Positions 5,763 through 11,595 of a stretch of 11,595 bases of DNA are shown here, one piece after another. The notes under the pieces are model-generated. The model saw nothing but the letters and a program-made list of their open reading frames with translations. It ran no database searches and was not told the DNA's origin. Every line of letters starts with the position of its first letter. Position 1 is the stretch's first letter. A program made the position numbers and the translations under genes. The DNA is from Bacteroidota bacterium (lineage in GTDB: Bacteria > Bacteroidota > Ignavibacteria > SZUA-365): contig JAGTUW010000273.1 of assembly GCA_018224345.1 (NCBI GenBank), positions 1 through 11,595 of the forward strand, in the 5' to 3' direction.

Positions 5763-8700
5763 GATGCCTCTCCGCATTCTTGCTGTTCATCGAGGAAGGT
5801 GAATTTCTCTCTGAGTTTCTGCAGTTTGTCACGCTCGCCTCTGCGCGAGAAAAGCGCATAGACCACGGGGATGAGGATAAGAGTGACTGCGGTGGAAAAG
5901 AGCAGTCCGCCGACAAGGGCGACACCCATCGGACGCCAGGTTTCGGCTCCTTCGCCTCCACTCAATGCCAGTGGCAACATGGCCAGAATGGTCGTCATCG
6001 CCGTCATCAACACCGGACGCAGACGCGAGCGACATGCTGCGATGATCGCTTCGTCGAGTGTCTGTCCCCTGTCACGCATCAGGTTGATATAGTCGATAAG
6101 CACGATACCATTTTTCACCACGATACCGATCAGCAGTACCGCACCGAGTCCGGCGATGACGCTGAGTGTGGTACCGGTGAGAAACAACGCGAGTATCACA
6201 CCAGTGAACGCAAAAGGAATGGAGAACATGATCACGAAAGGCATGACAAACGATTCGAATTGCGAGGCCATGACGAGAAAGACCAGAATGAGGCTCAACA
6301 GGAGAAGGAGCCCCAGATCGGTGAAGGAATCCGCCATGTCTTCATACGCCCCCCCGACGTTGACGGTGACGCCGGCCGGGAGGTCCGTTTCGTCGATGAT
6401 ACTCCTGATAGACCCTGCCAGATCACCGAGCGATATGCCGGCCGGCACTGCCGACACAGTGACGACACGCTCTCTGCGTTTCCGCTCGATGCTCGGAGGA
6501 TTCCAGTATTCATCGACCGTACCGATCTCACTGAGCGGGACAAGCCGTCCCGCCGCATTGACAAGCGCGATATCCTCGAGATCTGAAATGGAATTTCTGA
6601 AGCGCTCGTCGTAACGGACGACGATATCATATTCGTATCCTTCCTCACGCAGAACCGAGGTCGTCAATCCCGCAACACGATTGCGCACGGCGTTGGAGAC
6701 CATCGCCGTGTTCAGACCGTTTTCCGCCAGTTTCTTTCTGTCGAGCGTGATCTGCAGTTCGGGTCTGTCTTCCTTCCTGCTCACCTGTACGTCCTCCGCC
6801 CCGTCAATGGAAGCAATGCGCGCCTCCATATCCGCGGCAAAACGACTGGTGACATCGAAGTCATACCCGTAGATTTCCACATCCACGGTATTCCGGGACA
6901 TCCCCTCACCACCGCCACTGCTGACCGAATAGCTGACGATTTCGGGAATGCCGTCCAGTTGCGCACGCATGTCACTCATGATGTCCCAGACCGATCGTTC
7001 GCGTTCCGTCACCGGCACCAGACGCATCATCTGATTGACGATGTTCGAGCCTGTCTGCATGAACATCGAGAGCATACCGCCTGCGTCGTCGGAGCCCGAG
7101 GAAATCGCCATGATCTCGATTTCCGGATAGCGTTCACGAACGATGGACTCCATGCGCCGGGCGACCTTGTCCGCTTCCTCGACACGCAGACCCGTCGTGA
7201 GTTCCGCGGTAATCCTGATCTGGCTTTCATCCGCTTCCGGCATGAATTCCGTACTGACGAAGTTCAGCAACAGCAGGGAGGCGACGAACACGAGCAGCGA
7301 GGCAGCGAGCACTTTCTTCCTGTTCAGCAATGCGTTGCGCATGGATGTTTCATAGGCATCCGCCATGCGTGTATGCAGTGTTTCGATGAAGTTGTTGATT
7401 CCCGACAGGCGGCGTGTCTTTTCCCGCCTGGCCGTGAAGAGTTTCGAGGACATCATCGGTGTCAGTGTAATCGCCACCGTGGTTGATGTGACGACGGTGA
7501 TCGTGACGATCCAGCCGAGCTGTGTGAACAGCACCCCGGTCATTCCGCCGAGCAGAGTCAGCGGGAAGAACACCGCAACGATGACCATGGTAGTGACGAT
7601 AACCGCCAGCCAGACTTCATTGGTTGCATAGATGGAAGCTTCGCGGGCTGACGTGCCACGCTCGACGTGACGGGAAATGTTTTCCAGTACGACGATGGCA
7701 TCATCGACCACCATGCCGAGTGCGATGGCCATGGCGGAGAGAGAAATGACGTTCAGCGTCCCGCCGATGAGAAAGAGATAGATAAAAGCAACGATCAGCG
7801 AAATGGGAATTGCTATCATCACGATAAACGTGGCACGCCATTTCCCGAGGAAGAAGCGCACGACGATGATGACGAAGAGAATCGCCCACAGCATCGTCTG
7901 CGACAGATTATTGACCGACTGGTTGATGAACACCGAGGTATCGAGTATTTCCCTGATTTCCACATCCGGCGGAAGGTCCGCCTTCAGCTCGCTGATGGCG
8001 TCCTTGACATCCTGTGCGATACGCACGGTGTTGGCGCCGGATTGCTTCATCACGAACATACGCATGCCTTTGCGGCCGTTGATACGTTCGATGATGGACA
8101 TATCCTTGAGAGAATCACGCACCTGCGCGACATCACGCAGCAGCACGGATTTACCACCGAACTGGCTGACGACAAGTTCCCCCAGCTCCCGGCTTTCGGC
8201 AAACTCCCCTTCCACGCGGAGTTGATAGTCCATCATGCCCATTTTCAGATTTCCTGCCGGAAGATTCATATTCTCGGCGCGTATCGCATTGCCGATCTGT
8301 TCTATCGTCAGATTCCAGGCAGCGAGCCGGACAGGATCCACTTCGACATAGATGCGCCGTTCCGGCGTCCCGATGAGGCTGACGGAACCGATACCTTCGA
8401 TACGGTTGAGCGGATTGATTATCTGATCCTCGAGTATGCGGTCCAGGCCGGCATAGCTCTCATCCGCGGTCACCGCATAGAAGAGAATGGGAATCATGCT
8501 CGTGTTGAATTTGAAAATGGTCGGTCGCTCGACATCCTCAGGCAGTCCATTGCGCACAAGATCGAGCACGTCACGTATTTCATTCGTGGCTTCGTCGAGA
8601 TTGATCCCCCATTCGAATTCGAGGTTGATGACAGAAAGATTGTCACTCGAAACCGAAGAGATTTCCTTGAGATTCTCGACGGTATTGAGTGCGTCTTCCA

Positions 8701-8899
8701 TCGGACGGGTGACATTCTTTTCGATGTCGCTTGCGCCGGCGCCTGAATACACCGTCATGACGGTCACGGAGGGCGGTTCCATATCCGGAAAAAGCGCGAT
8801 GGGAATATATATAATAGAATAGATACCCATCACGATGATTCCTGTAAACACCATCGCCGTGGTGATCGGTCGTTCGACGGCGCGTTTATAAATGCTCAT
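5759..8899 (-). CDS. RND efflux transporter, AcrB-like inner-membrane subunit
   Basis: This proton-driven pump subunit captures substrates from the periplasm or membrane and passes them to the TolC-type channel. The 1046-residue length is typical. The two-fold design is visible: TM1 (12-34), a large periplasmic part (35-330), TM2-TM6 (335-483), TM7 (528-548), a second periplasmic part (550-860) and TM8-TM12 (862-1017). The proton relay is complete: D399/D400 in TM4 (GMVVDDAIVVLENI), K929 in TM10 (GIVVKNGIVLIDY) and R961 (RLRPVLMT). The Asp-Asp pair fits the HAE (drug/amphiphile) branch rather than the HME (CusA/CzcA metal) branch. The ATG at 8899 starts MSIYKRAVERP, as expected for the family, but has no good Shine-Dalgarno. 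It lies 45 bp after the adaptor gene. Substrate range cannot be deduced. Confidence 0.95.
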   Translation of the reverse strand: MSIYKRAVERPITTAMVFTGIIVMGIYSIIYIPIALFPDMEPPSVTVMTVYSGAGASDIEKNVTRPMEDALNTVENLKEISSVSSDNLSVINLEFEWGINLDEATNEIRDVLDLVRNGLPEDVERPTIFKFNTSMIPILFYAVTADESYAGLDRILEDQIINPLNRIEGIGSVSLIGTPERRIYVEVDPVRLAAWNLTIEQIGNAIRAENMNLPAGNLKMGMMDYQLRVEGEFAESRELGELVVSQFGGKSVLLRDVAQVRDSLKDMSIIERINGRKGMRMFVMKQSGANTVRIAQDVKDAISELKADLPPDVEIREILDTSVFINQSVNNLSQTMLWAILFVIIVVRFFLGKWRATFIVMIAIPISLIVAFIYLFLIGGTLNVISLSAMAIALGMVVDDAIVVLENISRHVERGTSAREASIYATNEVWLAVIVTTMVIVAVFFPLTLLGGMTGVLFTQLGWIVTITVVTSTTVAITLTPMMSSKLFTARREKTRRLSGINNFIETLHTRMADAYETSMRNALLNRKKVLAASLLVFVASLLLLNFVSTEFMPEADESQIRITAELTTGLRVEEADKVARRMESIVRERYPEIEIMAISSGSDDAGGMLSMFMQTGSNIVNQMMRLVPVTERERSVWDIMSDMRAQLDGIPEIVSYSVSSGGGEGMSRNTVDVEIYGYDFDVTSRFAADMEARIASIDGAEDVQVSRKEDRPELQITLDRKKLAENGLNTAMVSNAVRNRVAGLTTSVLREEGYEYDIVVRYDERFRNSISDLEDIALVNAAGRLVPLSEIGTVDEYWNPPSIERKRRERVVTVSAVPAGISLGDLAGSIRSIIDETDLPAGVTVNVGGAYEDMADSFTDLGLLLLLSLILVFLVMASQFESFVMPFVIMFSIPFAFTGVILALFLTGTTLSVIAGLGAVLLIGIVVKNGIVLIDYINLMRDRGQTLDEAIIAACRSRLRPVLMTAMTTILAMLPLALSGGEGAETWRPMGVALVGGLLFSTAVTLILIPVVYALFSRRGERDKLQKLREKFTFLDEQQECGEAS

Positions 8900-8944
8900 G
8901 TGCGATACCGGGTTTGCTCTCGGGGAAATGGATGTTGAAGCTGC

Positions 8945-10006
8945 TCAGTGTTGGACGGTGACGGGTGTCTGATCGACCAGTTTCGACTGTCCGGCGACGA
9001 TCAGATGGTCACCTGCCTCGATGGCATCGGACAGAATTTCGACCTGGTCGTCGTGCCGGTCGCCCAATGCGACGGTCACTCTGCGCGCCATCCCTGCCTC
9101 TTCCAGAAACACAAAACGTTCATCAGAGCCCTGCAGCTTCATGACCGCAATAGCGGGTGCGAGAAATGCGCGGACACGTTCGAGGTCCAGCACGGCACGG
9201 GCAAACATACCCGGACGCAGCAGCTCCGCGGTATTCGGCACGGTGATTTCAACCGTGAATGTACGCGTAGCCGGATCCACGGTGGGATGCACCGTCGTCA
9301 CCCGGCCGCTGAAAGAGCGGTCGGGGTACACATCGGCGCGGATATCCACCTCCAGCCCTGTTTTCACCTGCGGATAGTAGCGTTCCGCCACGTTGATCAT
9401 TGCCTTGAGGCGGTCGGTATTCACCAGGGAGAGCACAGCCGCCTTGCCGGCGGGTGTCGTCGGAGCGCCGGAGTACATTTCCCCGCTTTCGTAATATCTG
9501 CCGGAGACCGTAGCGGAATACGGAGCACGCAGTGTGGTATTGTCACGGAGAAAGGACACATTGCTGCGGGCGATATCGAGTTGCGTCTTCAATTGATCGA
9601 ACTGATACTGTGAGACGCTCCCGGCCTTGCGCAGTGTATCGAGTCTGCGAAAATCGGTTTCCAGTCTGCGCAACTGCACCGTAGCCTGCTGCAACTGCGT
9701 ACTGTCCATTTCCACCAGCAGTTGTCCCTTGCGCACCCTGTCTCCGACATCGACATGCAGTCGATCGACGCGTCCGGGAGAAGCCGGCGCCAGATGCACT
9801 TCATCCTGTGCATGCAGGTGTGCGGAATACGTCACGCGGCGCGCGATCTCCGTGTATTGCATCTCGATGATGCGCACTGGTTCGCTGCGCAGGCTGTCCG
9901 CCGTGCCGTCTGCCTGATCATCATCACCGGACGGGGAACAACCGCCCGTCGCCAGGCAGAGAGAAAGGACGGCAGTGAGAAGGAGAAGATTTCTGAAAGA
10001 ATTCAT
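8945..10006 (-). CDS. Periplasmic adaptor (membrane fusion) lipoprotein of the RND pump
   Basis: This HlyD/AcrA-type subunit bridges the pump and the outer-membrane channel. The 353-residue product has a lipoprotein signal (hydrophobic core, then TGGC, with Cys23). A polar linker follows, then the first lipoyl half (about 67-103, PASPGRVDRLHVDVGDRV), a short alpha-hairpin (about 105-150), the second lipoyl half (LRAPYSATVSGRYYESGE, from about 158), a beta-barrel (about 195-280) and a membrane-proximal domain to the end. R121, L125 and S132 match the R-X3-L-X6-S pattern that contacts TolC tips in AcrA. Residues after the Cys (SPSGDDD) are acidic. The start at 10006 gives the signal peptide directly; the AGGA upstream is 11-12 nt away, so initiation may be modest. 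It is the second gene of the operon, 61 bp after the TolC-type gene. Confidence 0.93.
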   Translation of the reverse strand: MNSFRNLLLLTAVLSLCLATGGCSPSGDDDQADGTADSLRSEPVRIIEMQYTEIARRVTYSAHLHAQDEVHLAPASPGRVDRLHVDVGDRVRKGQLLVEMDSTQLQQATVQLRRLETDFRRLDTLRKAGSVSQYQFDQLKTQLDIARSNVSFLRDNTTLRAPYSATVSGRYYESGEMYSGAPTTPAGKAAVLSLVNTDRLKAMINVAERYYPQVKTGLEVDIRADVYPDRSFSGRVTTVHPTVDPATRTFTVEITVPNTAELLRPGMFARAVLDLERVRAFLAPAIAVMKLQGSDERFVFLEEAGMARRVTVALGDRHDDQVEILSDAIEAGDHLIVAGQSKLVDQTPVTVQH

Positions 10007-10067
10007 GGTCGTTCATAGTCCTTTGTTGCAGTGCGGCAGCTCATATCCATCTTCCATCGACACGGCC

Positions 10068-11375
10068 TCATTCCGCGAGGGAATTTCTCAACCGTGCGAA
10101 TTCCACCTGTGCTTCCATCAGTTGCAGCAACGCTGTCAGGTAGCTGTTTTCCGCCTGGAGGAAATTGTTGTTCGCCGTGGTCAGGTCCAGGCCGGAGATC
10201 ATTCCCTGTTCGAATTTGAGTTTCATTCCGGCATGGACTTTACGCGATACACGCAGATTTGCGCGTTGGCTTTCATATTGTTCCATCGCGTTGTTGAGGT
10301 TGAAGCGCAGTTGTTTTTCCCTGAGCTGCAATTCCTGTGAAAGCAGCTTCTTCTGGTTCTCGGCGATTCTCAACTCCACATTCGCCTGGTCGATACGGGA
10401 CAGGCGTGCGCCGCTGGTGAACAGCGGCAGACTGAGGTTGAGGCCGATGACATGTTTCGGTGTGATGTCGAATTCCGGTTTCAGCAATTTCTCCGTGAAA
10501 TTATAGAACCCGGCGATCGTCGGCAGAAAGCTGCTCTGTTGCATACGCAGTTGACGTTTCGCGATATCGCTCTGCAAGGCCATCATTCTGTACTCGGGAT
10601 GCATCTCAAGTGAGAACGGCTGCGCGAGTGCGCCGTCGAAATCCGTCGTCGCGACAATGGTTTCGATATCATCTGTCAGCCGGATCTCCTGTTCCGCCGT
10701 GAGTCCGAGATGCAGACGCAGCATGTTGCGGGACAATTCCGTCTGACGATCGGCAGCGCGGAGGGCATCGGACAGCATGCTCACCTGCACGGTCAACTGG
10801 TCATGGTCGAGTTCTTCCGACATCCCGGCGTCGAGCAGCGCTTTCGATTTGTCCAGCATATCCTGCATATTCTTCAGGTTGTCCCTGACGACCCCCTGCA
10901 TGCGTTCGGAAATCAGGCACAGGCAATAGGCCTGCGTCACCTGCGCCAGGATATCGTTTCTTGTTTTCTCCCTGTTCGTTTCCATCATTTCGCGATAGAG
11001 TTTCGCCGACTGAACGCCGACGATATAGCTGCCGCTGAAGATGATCTGGCTGACGGAAATCCCCAGGTTGCTGGTCGGATTGAATTCGATTTCCATACCG
11101 GGAAAGTTGCCCAGGCTGACCGTGGATCCGAAAAAGTTCGAATAGTCCACCGTGGCGGAGACCTGCGGGAGTCCCTGCGCGACGGCTTCTCTGAGTTGTG
11201 CCCGGGCATTGTCGACGGAGAGACCGGCATTGGCGAGAGATGTATTGTGTTCCAGGGCATGGCGCCGGGCATCATCGAGACCGAGATCGAGAATCTGCTG
11301 TGCGCTGCAATGCAGTGCGAGCCGGCACTGTGCGGCGACAAGTATAAACAGCAGGAGAAAAAACTGTTTCGTCAT
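10068..11375 (-). CDS. TolC-family outer-membrane channel
   Basis: This outer-membrane factor forms the trimeric exit duct of the tripartite pump. The 435-residue product starts with a signal peptide (MTKQFFLLLFILVAA..., cleaved near residue 26, HCSA-QQ). It shows the duplicated OEP architecture. Repeat 1 covers about 30-230, with LEHNTSLANAG and GLPQVSATVDYS. Repeat 2 covers about 255-435, with MHPEYRMMALQSDIAKRQ, SFLPTIAGFYN and LNLSLPLFTSG. Long helical coiled-coil segments lie between the barrel strands. Neither Cys in the leader has a proper lipobox, so lipidation is unlikely. Start 11375 follows AGAGG at 7-8 nt. It is the first gene of the operon and is transcribed away from the divergent regulator gene. 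Its place beside the adaptor and pump makes it their dedicated channel. Confidence 0.93.
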   Translation of the reverse strand: MTKQFFLLLFILVAAQCRLALHCSAQQILDLGLDDARRHALEHNTSLANAGLSVDNARAQLREAVAQGLPQVSATVDYSNFFGSTVSLGNFPGMEIEFNPTSNLGISVSQIIFSGSYIVGVQSAKLYREMMETNREKTRNDILAQVTQAYCLCLISERMQGVVRDNLKNMQDMLDKSKALLDAGMSEELDHDQLTVQVSMLSDALRAADRQTELSRNMLRLHLGLTAEQEIRLTDDIETIVATTDFDGALAQPFSLEMHPEYRMMALQSDIAKRQLRMQQSSFLPTIAGFYNFTEKLLKPEFDITPKHVIGLNLSLPLFTSGARLSRIDQANVELRIAENQKKLLSQELQLREKQLRFNLNNAMEQYESQRANLRVSRKVHAGMKLKFEQGMISGLDLTTANNNFLQAENSYLTALLQLMEAQVEFARLRNSLAE

Positions 11376-11404
11376 ACGATTTCCTCTTTCCCTCTCCTTC
11401 CGAA

Positions 11405-11429
11405 GCGACCCGGGGCGAAAACGGGTCGC
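11405..11429 (-). repeat. Perfect 8-bp inverted repeat in the pump operon leader
   Basis: GCGACCCG (11405-11412) and CGGGTCGC (11422-11429) flank a 9-nt loop, 30 bp upstream of the TolC-type start. In the minus-strand transcript it would form a GC-rich hairpin just ahead of the ribosome-binding site. It lacks a T-tract, so it is not an ordinary terminator. It could be a leader structure or a second operator. Confidence 0.55.
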
Positions 11430-11486
11430 ATCCCCGTCGATTTCAGATCAGGACACGCGCAGTTGATAATCCACGCATTATTTCGT

Positions 11487-11515
11487 AATCTAAAACAATT
11501 GAATGATTTGTTCAA
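11487..11515 (-). promoter_or_regulatory. Putative promoter of the pump operon
   Basis: On the minus strand TTGAAC (11515-11510) and TAGATT (11492-11487) are separated by exactly 17 bp. Each hexamer matches 4 of 6 positions of the sigma-70-type consensus. The region is the most AT-rich in this gap and gives a leader of roughly 105 nt. FCB organisms can use a different -33/-7 consensus, to which it is a partial match only. The call is a reasoned guess based on spacing and place. Confidence 0.4.
11499..11515. promoter_or_regulatory. Putative operator (inverted repeat) between regulator and pump operon
   Basis: TTGAA (11499-11503) and TTCAA (11511-11515) form an inverted repeat with a 7-bp spacer. 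It overlaps the -35 box and spacer of the proposed pump promoter and lies 16 bp from the divergent regulator start. This is the usual position for a TetR-type repressor site. The short arms keep the confidence low. Confidence 0.35.
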
Positions 11516-11530
11516 ATATATTTCTTCATC

Positions 11531-11595
11531 ATGAAAGAAAAGGCGACACAGCGGGCGGACGAGATACTGGATGCATTTCTGCTGTTGGCGGGCAG
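11531..11595 (+). CDS. Start of a probable TetR-family regulator (partial, cut by window edge)
   Basis: Only 21 codons are visible (MKEKATQRADEILDAFLLLAG). The R-x-x-x-ILDA-x-xxL-x-A spacing is like the first helix of TetR/AcrR DNA-binding domains, which commonly start with a basic tail and ILDAA-type helix. No Shine-Dalgarno is seen; the leader is AT-rich. The divergent position next to an RND pump operon, with an inverted repeat between them, fits a local repressor of the pump. With so little sequence another helix-turn-helix family, or an unrelated protein, is possible. Confidence 0.45.
   Translation, partial: MKEKATQRADEILDAFLLLAG

Noticed and set aside
7667..8746. 359-codon open frame antisense to the RND gene, with others at 5780-6586 and 6959-7486
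   Set aside because: They are His/Asp/Arg-rich mirror translations of the RND transporter and have no recognisable domain.
10710..11534. 274-codon open frame antisense to the TolC-type gene and crossing the control region
   Set aside because: It overlaps a complete TolC-family gene and the promoter gap; the translation resembles nothing and has no start signals.
1..11595. CRISPR arrays, tRNA, rRNA genes or known riboswitches
   Set aside because: No regular repeat-spacer pattern, cloverleaf-like sequence or recognisable aptamer core was found by eye on either strand.

Overview
The window looks like chromosomal DNA from a member of the Bacteroidota/Chlorobi/Ignavibacteria (FCB) assemblage. 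The main pointer is a short reading frame ending in a typical type IX secretion C-terminal sorting sequence (DLPSGAYFYHLEFEG...NMLLMK). The DNA is moderately GC-rich by eye and several genes have clear Shine-Dalgarno sequences, so a lineage outside the AT-rich, SD-poor Bacteroidia seems more likely. That placement is inference; no rRNA or tRNA gene is present to confirm it.

Layout. Positions 1-460 hold no recognised gene, but appear to include the left end of an IS256-family element. Positions 461-841 are the 5' third of an IS256-type transposase. It breaks off abruptly and is joined to the last ~45 codons of a type IX secreted protein (843-980), so both are remnants. Next, on the minus strand, are three housekeeping genes read in the order proS (prolyl-tRNA synthetase), ferritin, and ppa (inorganic pyrophosphatase). 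A very strong hairpin (1668-1709) separates ferritin from ppa. After a 334-bp divergent intergenic region with a purine-rich tandem-repeat tract, a plus-strand gene (4391-5254) encodes an unrecognised outer-membrane beta-barrel-like protein with a Cys-X5-Cys motif directly after its signal peptide.

The right half is one minus-strand operon for a tripartite RND efflux pump. Its order is TolC-type outer-membrane channel (11375-10068), lipoprotein periplasmic adaptor (10006-8945), RND inner-membrane transporter (8899-5759), and a small PII/ferredoxin-fold protein (5762-5469). The start codon of the PII-like gene overlaps the stop codon of the pump (ATGA). The pump carries the TM4 Asp-Asp pair, TM10 Lys and TM11 Arg of proton-driven drug-type RND transporters. 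The adaptor has the R-X3-L-X6-S pattern used to dock on TolC tips. Upstream, a divergent gene cut by the window edge (from 11531) begins like a TetR-family repressor. Between them lies an inverted repeat overlapping a plausible promoter for the pump operon.

The most interesting unit is the translationally coupled PII-like protein. It suggests that this pump is controlled after assembly by a small-ligand or metal-sensing subunit. The other points worth attention are the regulatory DNA at the right end, the tandem-repeat tract, the long hairpin, and the IS/type IX remnant junction.
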